Shown: positions 21,587-29,720 of the stretch, one piece after another
How the letters are laid out: every line of letters begins with the position of its first letter
Position numbering within the stretch: the first letter of the stretch is position 1
NCBI GenBank assembly: GCA_044433365.1
Contig: JAWXTR010000024.1
Coordinates: forward strand, 1-30,064
DNA: 30,064 nucleotides
DNA from: CAMQVM01 sp044433365
GTDB lineage: Bacteria; Bacteroidota; Bacteroidia; Bacteroidales; Rikenellaceae
Reading direction: 5' to 3'
The notes under the pieces: generated by a model
The model's database searches: none
What the model saw: only the letters and a program-made list of their open reading frames with translations
What the model was told of the DNA's origin: nothing
Position numbers and translations under genes: made by a program

Positions 21587-24415
21587 ATGAAGAGATTATT
21601 ACTGCTACTATCCACCACTGCTACACTGTTATCGTGTAGTGAAAATCCCGTACAAGGGGCAATTAAATCAATTGAAACTCCCTACACAATCAGTTCAATT
21701 AGAGATGCAAAAATCGGAGGTAATGAGGTGATTATTGCCTCGTCATACGACGGTTGTCTGTTATGTTATGACTATAAAGGCAACTTAAAATGGGAAAACA
21801 AGCTATCTGGCTTTGTAAATCTCGATATTTTCTGTGGAAATATCGATGCAGATGAGAGCGATGAAATTTTAGTGGCTAATGCCGATGGTTCTATCTATAC
21901 TATCGACGATAATGGTAAGAATTTGTGGCAATTCCGCCCTAATGATGCCCCAATGAATGCTGTTTGTACAGTAAAAAAAGATGGAAAAGATTATATTGTA
22001 GCTGGAAGTTTTGATACAAATTTCTACTATTTAGATGGAGATGGCAAAGTGATTTCGACTGTAAAATCTAACACCTACTCAAAGGCATCAATCCCAACCA
22101 AAGATGATGTTTGGGGTGGTGAGGGTGCTCTGCCACCAGCTAAAACTCATGTTACCAACTTTTTGCGAGCTATTCCAATGGAGGACGGTAGCGAGGTGTT
22201 GGCTGTTCAAGGCACTATTCACTCTATGGCTCGTCGTGGAGAGATGTACCTCTTCAAGCCTCTCGAAACTATGCCTTATGATATTGTAGAGTATGGAAAA
22301 GAGGGTAGACCATTTGGCTCATTATCTGTAGATTGTAGCGATAAGAGTAAGCCAACCATTTTGATGGGTACAAGCAATATGCTTGGTGAATCGGTAGTAG
22401 AGGTATTTGACGTTGCTACTAAAAGCTATGCTGATACTAAAATCACCGATTTAGTAGATGCAAATAAAATGGATTTTTTTGGTTATCGAGTTATTCAACC
22501 TTTTGCTACTGAGGGTAATAGTGATTATAAATATGTAATATTAGTAGGGTCTCGAATTTTACTAGCTAACGAAGATTTAAAGAGAGAGAGTACTGAGGTG
22601 TTGATATCTCGCTTCTCGTACAACGATGTAGTTTACAATAAAAAGCAAAATAAGATGCTGCTTGCAAGTGCGCAAAGTGGAGGTAACTGCATACATATTG
22701 TCGATTTAAATGATGAAAATTGGAAAGAGGAGTATCAAAATCTTCAACCTAAAGGCAACATCACCTCAATACTTGATAGTGGCAAGGAGATAATGGGTCA
22801 AATTGAAAAATTCGAAAAACCTGCTTGGGAAGATACTCCACGACCTATTGTTTATCTGCTTTCGGATGGGCCACGCAAAGGTTCGTATGTTGGAAAAATT
22901 GCAGAAGAAATACATGCCAACTATCCCTCACCAGTTTTTTTAAGTGGTGCAAATACAGGAGGTTCGGAAGATCCAAAACTATGGAAACGTGACACTATGA
23001 GCAACCGATTTTATCGAGTTCGTCGTGAATCTCGTCAAAAATATCAAAATAGTCAAGAGAAAATTCTTCGCAATGTAAAACCTGCTTATGATGGTGATTC
23101 GAAAGGTATGTCGATGTGGGGAGGGCATGGTAACGACCCTTACTACTACAGTCTTGATACCAAAAAGAAAATCTTAGACTTTAATAAGCATGGTCAGCAA
23201 ACTGTACTACTATTCCCAGAGTTTGAGACACGTTCAGAAGATTTTGCTTGGATGCTAAACGATATGTTCTATCCGCTTGCACAGTATTCTCGTGAAAAAA
23301 ATAGTAAGCTTTATGTTCGTTCAAAACATGCTTTTTGGTTTGGTACAATCTACAAACCTTTCTGGTATAGATTAACCTCTGGAGAATTTGCAGATGTATT
23401 TGTGCCAAGTATGGAGGAGACTAGCGACAAATCTATGGAGCTAAGCTTGGCTGCTCGTGTAGGTATTTGGAGTAGTGGAGCTGTCGATAGTTGGGGTAGT
23501 AGAGGTGCTCGTGATAATCCTAGCTACAACCGCCTTCGCCAACACTCTCACCAGATGATTCCAAACCACTTCTTACGTATGTTGGTGCTTCATCTTTCGT
23601 CGGGTTCTCAATATCTCGATAATTTTGCTGTAAATCAAGAATATATGAATATCCTTTGGCAGATGATAGCCAAAGGAGTGTTGTATATCCCTACTCGTGA
23701 TGAGCTTGTAAGTATAAATCCTGTTCGTCTTAATATTATCGATCCAGACGACCATTTCCTAGATGAGGGAAATGATGTGAAATGGATATCTAACTACTCT
23801 AAAGAGCGTGAGGATGAAAACATTATGGTCTTTAGTCGTCTAAATGGTACGTGGCCAGGTGCGCCTGTTACGGAGTGGGATTTTTCGAGATATGCAGCAG
23901 GTGTGAAAGATCGTCGACTCAATTTCTTACCACCTTATAGCGATGGTCTTGTGATGCTTACTCAACCAGATGATGCAACCTCTAAATATCGTAAGCCTTT
24001 GGAAGATAATATAAACTCTATCTACAAAGGTAAGATGAAAGAGTTTTTCACAGATGGAAGAAACTACTATTCTGATGTAAATAAGAGCCAAACATTTGGT
24101 GCCGACACCTACTATAAAGAGGTTGAAAGTGCAATAAAAGAGGGTGCTAAGATGCTACCGCTTACAGTTAAAGGTCAAGTGGCGTGGGTAACTGCTCAAA
24201 CAGCTCCTACGCATCTTCGTCTAACTATTGTAGATGGTGGATATATCAACCCTTCTGAGAAAAAGGCTACAATCAATATTGAAGCTGCAAAAGTGGCTTC
24301 TATTACAAATCTACTAACTGGTGAAAAGATAAAAGTTAGTGGTGATACCGCTGAGGTTACAGTTCCTTGTGGAATGTTCCTGTTTTTGGATGTTGAGCTA
24401 TCTGAAAAATTATAG
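21587..24415 (+). CDS. Beta-propeller lipoprotein with C-terminal glycosidase-like region (GH150/lambda-carrageenase-like?)
   Basis: A 942-residue lipoprotein: signal peptide with LLSC, lipidated Cys17. Residues ~30-400 look like a PQQ/WD-type propeller (IASSYDGCLLCYDYKGNLKW, ILVANADGSIYTIDDNGKNLW, IVAGSFDTNFYYLDGDGK). The middle (~420-800) is rich in Trp, Tyr and acidic residues with barrel-like blocks: SMWGGHGNDPYYYSLD, VLLFPEFETRSEDFAWMLND, LYVRSKHAFWFGTIYKP, FVPSMEETSD. A small beta domain closes the protein. A propeller followed by a catalytic domain, the overall size and the two sulfatase genes next to it recall lambda-carrageenase (GH150). That link is from memory of the family layout, not from alignment, so the substrate is open; another sulfated glycan is equally possible. 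The ATG at 21587 is chosen over an in-frame TTG at 21581. Confidence 0.6.
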   Translation: MKRLLLLLSTTATLLSCSENPVQGAIKSIETPYTISSIRDAKIGGNEVIIASSYDGCLLCYDYKGNLKWENKLSGFVNLDIFCGNIDADESDEILVANADGSIYTIDDNGKNLWQFRPNDAPMNAVCTVKKDGKDYIVAGSFDTNFYYLDGDGKVISTVKSNTYSKASIPTKDDVWGGEGALPPAKTHVTNFLRAIPMEDGSEVLAVQGTIHSMARRGEMYLFKPLETMPYDIVEYGKEGRPFGSLSVDCSDKSKPTILMGTSNMLGESVVEVFDVATKSYADTKITDLVDANKMDFFGYRVIQPFATEGNSDYKYVILVGSRILLANEDLKRESTEVLISRFSYNDVVYNKKQNKMLLASAQSGGNCIHIVDLNDENWKEEYQNLQPKGNITSILDSGKEIMGQIEKFEKPAWEDTPRPIVYLLSDGPRKGSYVGKIAEEIHANYPSPVFLSGANTGGSEDPKLWKRDTMSNRFYRVRRESRQKYQNSQEKILRNVKPAYDGDSKGMSMWGGHGNDPYYYSLDTKKKILDFNKHGQQTVLLFPEFETRSEDFAWMLNDMFYPLAQYSREKNSKLYVRSKHAFWFGTIYKPFWYRLTSGEFADVFVPSMEETSDKSMELSLAARVGIWSSGAVDSWGSRGARDNPSYNRLRQHSHQMIPNHFLRMLVLHLSSGSQYLDNFAVNQEYMNILWQMIAKGVLYIPTRDELVSINPVRLNIIDPDDHFLDEGNDVKWISNYSKEREDENIMVFSRLNGTWPGAPVTEWDFSRYAAGVKDRRLNFLPPYSDGLVMLTQPDDATSKYRKPLEDNINSIYKGKMKEFFTDGRNYYSDVNKSQTFGADTYYKEVESAIKEGAKMLPLTVKGQVAWVTAQTAPTHLRLTIVDGGYINPSEKKATINIEAAKVASITNLLTGEKIKVSGDTAEVTVPCGMFLFLDVELSEKL

Positions 24416-24443
24416 TGAACTTTTATATCAAATTAAGATCTAA

Positions 24444-24489
24444 AGGGAACTTCTAAAAATCGAATAAAACCAATTATTAGAACTTCCCT
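24444..24489 (+). repeat. AGGGAACTTCT...TTAGAACTTCCCT hairpin repeat, copy 3
   Basis: AGGGAACTTCTAA (24444-24456) and TTAGAACTTCCCT (24477-24489) form an inverted repeat with one central mismatch. A second right-arm-like string AACTCCCCTTAATT (24530-24543) lies directly before the next ATG. It is the same family as 7560 and 9970. Confidence 0.65.
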
Positions 24490-24546
24490 AAATCTAAAAT
24501 TTAAAAAAATAAATAAAACAAATCATAAAAACTCCCCTTAATTATT

Positions 24547-26007
24547 ATGAACAGTAAATTTTTACCCCTATTAACAGTAGGTCTTGGTACAGTTGTTAGC
24601 TGTAATCAATCACCTAAAAGCGGTGAGGCTGACAAGCCAAACCTACTTATTATTCACACCGATGAACATAGCTTTAGAACGCTAAGTTGCTATCAAAACC
24701 AGCTTCCAGAGTCGGAAGGTTTTGTTTGGGGTGCAGGATGCAATGTTAAAACGCCTAATATCGACCGCATTGCTGCTGAAGGTGCAATATGTATGAGCTA
24801 TTATTGTGCAGCACCTGTATCTACCCCTTCTCGTGCAGCGATGGTGTCGGGGCTATATTCTCAAGAGACTGATGCATGGAAAAATGATATCCATATCCGT
24901 AAAGATATACCAACATTTGCCTCAATTTTGCGTGAAAATGGCTACTCTACATCTTATGTTGGAAAATGGCATTTGGCAGGTCACACCGACCAATACACTT
25001 TCGATCCAGAGTATGACGGAGGTTTTACCGACAAAAAATTTATGATGAATAAGGGTCATAGTCCCTATTTTGAGCTAGATAAAGAGGGAAATGTGTTGGG
25101 TGCAGTTAATCAAAATCAACTCGATAAGGTTAAGGAGCGTGGAAACAGCTATATACACCTTACTGACTTCTTTACCGATAAGACTCTCGATATTTTAAAG
25201 CGAGATAAAGATAAGCCTTTCTGTGTGATGCTTTCGATTCCCGATCCTCATACTCCCGACTATGCTCGTCCACCATACCACAATATGTATGATGATATGA
25301 ACCCTACGATGCCTGAGAGTATGAAGCCAGAGCATGCTAATAAGCGTCCTGCTTGGGCTTTAAGCAATAAAAATGAGCCTGAATCGTTTAATCCAGCTCC
25401 TCTAAAACAATATTTTGGTATGGTTAAACATATCGATGATAGTGTGGGTAGACTTCTTAGCTATCTTGAAGAGGTTGGTGAGCTTGACAACACAATCGTA
25501 CTCTTTACCTCTGACCATGGTGAGATGTTTTACGAACATAAACGTATGAATAAAGGTAATCCTTATGAGGCGGCTGCACGTATACCGTTCGTAATTCGTT
25601 ACCCTAAATCTATTAATAAGGGAACAGTTATAGATAAGGCAATGTGTAATGTTAGTTTTACACCAACGATGTTAGGTTTGATGGGAGTCGATACAGATGC
25701 AACGTTTAGTGGCACCAATGATGCTGCAGATTTTACATCAAACCAAATTTCAGATCCTCACCGCATCTGCTTCTATGCAGCTAGTGCAAGTGGTTGGGTT
25801 GCGGCAGTCGACAATCAATATAAGTTGATTATCTCTACCAATGAGGAGCCTTGGCTACTTGATTTAGATAACGATCCTAATGAGTATAACAATATTTATA
25901 AAGATCCTAAATATAAGGATGTTGTAGGGCGTCTGCAAACTGCTTTGAAAAAAGAGCTTTCGGAGCATAAGTTGGTTGCTGATGGAACTACACTGATTTT
26001 TGAATAA
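24547..26007 (+). CDS. S1-family sulfatase lipoprotein, serine type (paralogue 1)
   Basis: Hydrolyses sulfate esters, here probably on a polysaccharide. The 486-residue protein has a signal peptide with lipobox VVSC (Cys19). The alkaline-phosphatase-fold core shows LLIIHTDEH (metal site, ~33-41), the sulfatase signature S-T-P-S-R with x4-S-G at 92-102, GKWHLAG (139-145), PDPHTPDY and TSDHGE (321-326). The residue converted to formylglycine is Ser92, so activation would need the radical-SAM maturase (anSME), which is not in this window. It lies 131 bases after the glycosidase-like gene on the same strand and no clear promoter is seen, so co-transcription is likely. Substrate and S1 subfamily are not determinable by eye. 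Confidence 0.92.
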   Translation: MNSKFLPLLTVGLGTVVSCNQSPKSGEADKPNLLIIHTDEHSFRTLSCYQNQLPESEGFVWGAGCNVKTPNIDRIAAEGAICMSYYCAAPVSTPSRAAMVSGLYSQETDAWKNDIHIRKDIPTFASILRENGYSTSYVGKWHLAGHTDQYTFDPEYDGGFTDKKFMMNKGHSPYFELDKEGNVLGAVNQNQLDKVKERGNSYIHLTDFFTDKTLDILKRDKDKPFCVMLSIPDPHTPDYARPPYHNMYDDMNPTMPESMKPEHANKRPAWALSNKNEPESFNPAPLKQYFGMVKHIDDSVGRLLSYLEEVGELDNTIVLFTSDHGEMFYEHKRMNKGNPYEAAARIPFVIRYPKSINKGTVIDKAMCNVSFTPTMLGLMGVDTDATFSGTNDAADFTSNQISDPHRICFYAASASGWVAAVDNQYKLIISTNEEPWLLDLDNDPNEYNNIYKDPKYKDVVGRLQTALKKELSEHKLVADGTTLIFE

Positions 26008-26018
26008 AAAATTAATAA

Positions 26019-26141
26019 TGTCCGCTAAACTTTTTCTTGGAAATTTAAACGTTTTAATTCTTTTAAGCCCTCAATTTCAAAGATTTTGTAAGTAGCAGTA
26101 TATATGTATATTTACAGAAATTATGAAATTTTTATCGGACA
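26019..26141. mobile_element. MITE-like element with TGTCCG ends
   Basis: The 123-bp stretch begins TGTCCGCTAAA and ends with the complement TTTATCGGACA, an 11-bp terminal inverted repeat with one mismatch. On the minus strand an internal frame reads ...TYKIFEIEGLKELKRLNFQEKV and then stops just inside the end, which looks like the last codons of a transposase left after internal deletion. No clear target duplication is visible. It separates the two sulfatase genes. Confidence 0.5.
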
Positions 26142-26175
26142 ACACTAATAAAACATAGCCCCTAAATATTTTAAT

Positions 26176-27636
26176 ATGAATACAAAATTTTTAGCCCTAT
26201 TATCAATAGGTGCTGGAGCAGTTACAGGATGTGGTCAAGCTCCTAAAAGCGTTGAGGCGAGTAAGCCTAATCTGCTAATAATCCACACCGATGAACACAA
26301 CTTTAGAACGCTAAGTTGCTACCAAAATCAGCTTCCAGAGTCGGAAGGTTTTGTTTGGGGTGCTGGGTGTAATGTAGAGACTCCAAATATTGATAGAATT
26401 GCCTCAGAGGGTGCTATCTGTATGAGCTATTACTGCGCTACTCCAGTATCTTCGCCCTCTCGTGCAGCGATGATAACAGGCCTGTATCCTCGTGAGACTG
26501 ATGTCTACACAAACGAAATTCCAATTCGTCAAGATGTTCCAACTTTTGCCTCAATTTTACGTGAAAATGGATATGCTACATCGTATGTGGGGAAATGGCA
26601 TTTGGCTGGAACTCCCGAAAAATATACCTTTGATTGTGTGTATGATGGTGGTTTCACCGACAATAAATATATGATGAATAAGGGTCATAGCCCCTATTTT
26701 GAGATTGATAAAGATGGTAAGGTGATTACTGCAATTAGTGAAAATGCAGTAGATAAAGTGCACGAAAAGGGACATACTACAGTTCATATGACCGACTACT
26801 TCACCGACAAAACTCTCGAAATTTTAGAGCGTGACAAAGACAAGCCTTTCTGTTTAATGCTCTCAATTCCCGACCCTCACACTCCCGACTATGCCCGCCC
26901 ACCATACAACACAATGTATGATGATATGACTCCTGCAATGCCTGAAACTATGAAAGATGAGTATGCCTCTTTACGTCCAAAATGGGCTGGAAGTACGGAT
27001 AAAAATGAGGCTACGGAGTTTGAAGATTGGAGATTAAAACAATATTTCGGTATGGTTAAACATATCGACGATAATGTTGGTAAAATCATATCTTATCTTG
27101 AAAAAGAGGGTGTGCTCGACAACACAATCGTAATATTTACCTCCGACCATGGCGATATGTTCTACGAACATAGACGTATGAATAAAGGTAATCCTTACGA
27201 AGCTTCTGCACGTATTCCTTTTGTTATTCGTTATCCAGAAAAAGTGGCTAAAGGTTCGGTTATCACAAAAGCTATGAGCAATGTTAGCTTAACCCCTACG
27301 CTTTTAGGTTTGATGGATGTTAAGAGTGATGCTGTATTTAGTGGCGAAAACGATGCTGCCGATTTTTCGGGTAATACTGTTGCTAATCAACACCGCTTGG
27401 TATATTCTGTATCGACCGGAAGCGATTGGATTGCAGCTATCGACGATCAACATAAATTGGTTTTAAGCACAAGCAACGAGCCATGGCTATCCGACCGTAA
27501 AGTTGACCCAATGGAGGTGAAAAATTTCTATAACGACCCAAAATATGCCGATGTTGTTGCACGTATGCAGCCAGCACTTCTAAAAGAGCTAAAAGAGCAT
27601 AAAATCCTTGCAGAAGGCAAGAAACTGAAATTTTAG
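26176..27636 (+). CDS. S1-family sulfatase lipoprotein, serine type (paralogue 2)
   Basis: Tandem paralogue of the gene before it: same length (486), same signal-peptide layout (AVTGC, Cys19), and long identical blocks such as FRTLSCYQNQLPESEGFVWG. The signature is S-S-P-S-R with x4-T-G at 92-102, so Ser92 is the expected formylglycine precursor; GKWHLAG is at 139-145 and SDHG at 323-326. The copies differ most at ~184-205 and ~261-286, surface regions that could set substrate preference, so they may remove sulfates at different positions. The 168-base gap between them is mostly a MITE-like element; this gene may still belong to the same transcript. An 18-bp hairpin follows. Confidence 0.92.
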   Translation: MNTKFLALLSIGAGAVTGCGQAPKSVEASKPNLLIIHTDEHNFRTLSCYQNQLPESEGFVWGAGCNVETPNIDRIASEGAICMSYYCATPVSSPSRAAMITGLYPRETDVYTNEIPIRQDVPTFASILRENGYATSYVGKWHLAGTPEKYTFDCVYDGGFTDNKYMMNKGHSPYFEIDKDGKVITAISENAVDKVHEKGHTTVHMTDYFTDKTLEILERDKDKPFCLMLSIPDPHTPDYARPPYNTMYDDMTPAMPETMKDEYASLRPKWAGSTDKNEATEFEDWRLKQYFGMVKHIDDNVGKIISYLEKEGVLDNTIVIFTSDHGDMFYEHRRMNKGNPYEASARIPFVIRYPEKVAKGSVITKAMSNVSLTPTLLGLMDVKSDAVFSGENDAADFSGNTVANQHRLVYSVSTGSDWIAAIDDQHKLVLSTSNEPWLSDRKVDPMEVKNFYNDPKYADVVARMQPALLKELKEHKILAEGKKLKF

Positions 27637-27656
27637 ACGTTCTATTTAGTAATCCG

Positions 27657-27701
27657 AAGGGGATGACTCAAAAGCACTAAGGACTTTTGGGTCATCCCCT
27701 T
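27657..27701 (+). terminator. GGATGACTCAAAAG hairpin after the second sulfatase
   Basis: AAGGGGATGACTCAAAAG (27657-27674) pairs with CTTTTGGGTCATCCCCTT (27684-27701); the only mismatch is a G-U pair in RNA. There is no T-run, so it may be a weak terminator or a dispersed repeat. The arm is close to the 99-bp palindrome at 19760. It ends 14 bases before the next ATG. Confidence 0.6.
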
Positions 27702-27715
27702 GATATTATTTGCTT

Positions 27716-28510
27716 ATGAAATTAAATTTAATATATTTTAGTGCTGCGGGCACTACTAAGAGAGTTGTTGATGCTATTGCTCAGGGGGTTGTTTCGGCTT
27801 TAGATAGTGTTGAAATTATTGATTTTCCGCTGATTAAGATGAAAACCATAGAAACTACTATTGATAAAAATGATATGGCAATATTTGCTATTCCTGTCTA
27901 TGCTGGACGTGTACCAGCTGTGGCAGCAGAGCAGATTTATAAATTTAGAGGCGATGCAACAAAGGCAATAATTGTGGCAGTTTATGGAAATCGTGAATAT
28001 GATGATGCGTTGTTAGAGTTAAACGATATTGTCACCGAAAATGGCTTTATTTCTGTTGCAGCAGGAGCGTTTGTTGCCCAACACTCCATATTTCCTAAAG
28101 TGGCGACAGGTCGACCTAATGAGAGTGATTTGCAGAAAGCTAAGGAGTTTGGGGCAAATGCTGCTTTGAAGCAGCCCACCTCAGAATCTCTCAAAGTACC
28201 AGGAAACAATCCCTACAAAACCCCTAGTAGCAATCCTCTTACTCCACGAACAAATAAAAGTAAGTGTATAAAAGCGGTAAAAAAAGATAAAGATTTGTGT
28301 GGAATTTGTGCCGCTGCTTGCCCCGTCGGAGCAATCGGCTCACCAAAGCCTTCAACTAATAGCGACCTATGTATAAAGTGTGCACACTGCATATCTGTTT
28401 GCCCATACGGTGCAAGAGAGTGGGGTGGTCTGCTCTACTCATTAGCAGATAAAAAGTTCGTAAACAGCTACTCAACACCAAAGGAACCAGAGGTGTTTTA
28501 CATAAATTAG
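27716..28510 (+). CDS. Flavodoxin-2[4Fe-4S] ferredoxin fusion (EFR1-type)
   Basis: A soluble electron-transfer protein of 264 residues. The N-terminal half is flavodoxin-like, with the FMN-phosphate loop SAAGTTKR at 9-16, PVYAGRVP (60-67) and VAVYGNREYDDALLEL (87-102). The C-terminal quarter carries two [4Fe-4S] sites: C195-x2-C198-x3-C202-P with C184 as a possible partner, and C219-x2-C222-x2-C225-x3-C229-P. Cluster one is atypical because its four Cys are not in one C-x2-C-x2-C-x3-C run. The ATG at 27716 gives a clean flavodoxin start; an in-frame TTG at 27710 is less likely. Redox partner is unknown. It follows the sulfatases but is separated by a hairpin. Confidence 0.88.
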   Translation: MKLNLIYFSAAGTTKRVVDAIAQGVVSALDSVEIIDFPLIKMKTIETTIDKNDMAIFAIPVYAGRVPAVAAEQIYKFRGDATKAIIVAVYGNREYDDALLELNDIVTENGFISVAAGAFVAQHSIFPKVATGRPNESDLQKAKEFGANAALKQPTSESLKVPGNNPYKTPSSNPLTPRTNKSKCIKAVKKDKDLCGICAAACPVGAIGSPKPSTNSDLCIKCAHCISVCPYGAREWGGLLYSLADKKFVNSYSTPKEPEVFYIN

Positions 28511-28574
28511 GTAGGGAGATTTCAAAACTAATTATATATGATAGTAAAGGTTTAAAAATTTAAGCCATTTTTCT

Positions 28575-28633
28575 AGGGTCATTCGTAAAACTATTATTAG
28601 GCTAATTTATAAATAGTTACGTGATTGAAAACC
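28575..28633 (-). repeat. ~60-bp dispersed intergenic repeat, copy B
   Basis: On the minus strand this reads GGTTTTCAATCACG, TAACTATTTATAAATTAG and GAATGACC, matching 19865-19928 at most positions with a small gap. It is 64 bases after the flavodoxin fusion. Confidence 0.6.
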
Positions 28634-28663
28634 TCTAAATTACGTCCATTTTTGCACTTTTAT

Positions 28664-28822
28664 TCAAAAATTGTGAGGGAAATTCGCAAAACCCTTTTTG
28701 CGAATTTCCCTTTCTACTGTTGTGCTAAGAGCCTCAAAATCGGTAGTTGTTAAAATTGGTCGATTGTGATACTTTTCAACCTTTTTCAAAAGGTGATTTA
28801 TTTGCGGTACGTCTTTATTTAT
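28664..28822 (-). pseudogene. Remnant of a Bacteroidales HTH-type gene (N-terminal fragment)
   Basis: On the minus strand an open frame reads INKDVPQINHLLKKVEKYHN then RPILTTTDFEALSTTVEREI, and stops soon after. This looks like the start of a Bacteroidales protein family with LLxKVE...DFxxLS followed in intact members by STLKRxWGY, thought to be DNA-binding. Here the frame lacks that second part, the first codon appears to be ATA where ATG would be expected, and a hairpin takes over the 3' end. A minus-strand TACCTTTG (28851-28844) is placed as a promoter -7 element. The family link is by recollection of its pattern. The 451-base gap 28511-28961 contains no other gene. Confidence 0.5.
28676..28711. 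terminator. Perfect 16-bp hairpin
   Basis: AGGGAAATTCGCAAAA (28676-28691), CCCT loop, TTTTGCGAATTTCCCT (28696-28711), then TTTCT. It could terminate the flavodoxin-fusion transcript 165 bases downstream of its stop. It also forms the truncated 3' end of the minus-strand remnant. Confidence 0.6.
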
Positions 28823-28902
28823 AAAATTGTGATTTTCTTATAGCAAAGGTAGTTTAATTTTCTAAAAAAATAGTAATAAAATAAAAATGAACCAATATGA
28901 AC

Positions 28903-28933
28903 TTGATTTGTGCTTTGTTTTACTGCACCTTTG
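28903..28933 (+). promoter_or_regulatory. Candidate promoter of the 28962 lipoprotein
   Basis: TTG (28903-28905), 20 bases, CACCTTTG (28926-28933), one mismatch to TAnnTTTG. It would leave a leader of about 20 bases. Confidence 0.4.
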
Positions 28934-28961
28934 TTGTAGTTAATCAAAAAAATAATATAAG

Positions 28962-29609
28962 ATGAAATTATCAAACCATTTAATGAATTTAGGAATTGCA
29001 GGTATAATATTAAGCGTTTCATTTTCATGCCAAAAACAAAGAGTTAATATTCCTCATGAGGTCACAGTTGAAAAGTTAGAATATGCAGAGATATCAGGTT
29101 TTGACACAATCAAGTATTCCTTAAAATCCAGATGTAAATTTATTGTTGGAATTACAAACACAACCCAGATATTTGGGATGTCACAATATAAAACATATAT
29201 AGATTGTATAGACAATGAAAGTGGAGAAGTTGTCGATTCGTGTTTAGTTACTGTAATACCAAATGCTGATTTTTCTTTTATATCTTTCCCAGACTTTAAT
29301 TTTACACATACAATCGATCAAGTAATTGAATATGAATATAATTTAGGGTATCCATATAAAAAATATGAGTATGAAGAGGATGGGAAGATGCTAAAAAGAC
29401 TAGGATCAATACGAAAAGTGTTCGGAGAATATATAAATTCACTAGCATACAACTTTGATGATAAAGATATTTTAGAAAATATTGTAATTGAATTTAATTG
29501 TGAGGAAATACCAATAAATACTATATTAGGTTATTTAGAAATAAGTTTTATAGGACTTGAAGCGTTAAAAATTGAAGAAAATATGACTATGTATTCAATG
29601 AATTCATAG
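28962..29609 (+). CDS. Unrecognised lipoprotein
   Basis: A 215-residue predicted lipoprotein of unknown function. The signal peptide has a hydrophobic core (LGIAGIILSVSF) and lipobox SFSC with the lipidated Cys at 23. The mature part looks beta-rich, starting with a strand pattern after VTVEKLEYAEISGFDTIKYS, then a Tyr/Glu-rich stretch (EYEYNLGYPYKKYEYEEDG) and an acidic C-terminal half; the only mature-region cysteines are few and scattered. No catalytic motif is seen. Codon use is more A/T-rich than in the housekeeping genes, consistent with an accessory gene next to an insertion sequence. It stands alone between its candidate promoter and the IS end. Confidence 0.75.
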   Translation: MKLSNHLMNLGIAGIILSVSFSCQKQRVNIPHEVTVEKLEYAEISGFDTIKYSLKSRCKFIVGITNTTQIFGMSQYKTYIDCIDNESGEVVDSCLVTVIPNADFSFISFPDFNFTHTIDQVIEYEYNLGYPYKKYEYEEDGKMLKRLGSIRKVFGEYINSLAYNFDDKDILENIVIEFNCEEIPINTILGYLEISFIGLEALKIEENMTMYSMNS

Positions 29610-29670
29610 ATACACTCCCCTAATTTGCAATTTTTCATCCTTTAAATAGGGTGACTCCCAAAACCCCGAA

Positions 29671-29711
29671 AAAAAATCCAACTAATTGATTGTTAATTAG
29701 TTGGATTTTTT
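29671..29711 (+). terminator. Hairpin at the IS left end, overlapping its promoter
   Basis: AAAAAATCCAACTAATT (29671-29687), a 7-base loop, AATTAGTTGGATTTTTT (29695-29711): a perfect 17-bp stem ending in T's. Transcripts entering from outside would end here, while the transposase promoter starts inside the loop and right arm. Confidence 0.75.
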
Positions 29712-29720
29712 GTATCTTTG
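29690..29720 (+). promoter_or_regulatory. Transposase promoter
   Basis: TTG (29690-29692), 20 bases, TATCTTTG (29713-29720), a full -7 match. A leader of about 75 bases follows, with a hairpin TTACCCCC (29737-29744) / GGGGGTAA (29769-29776). Confidence 0.6.
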
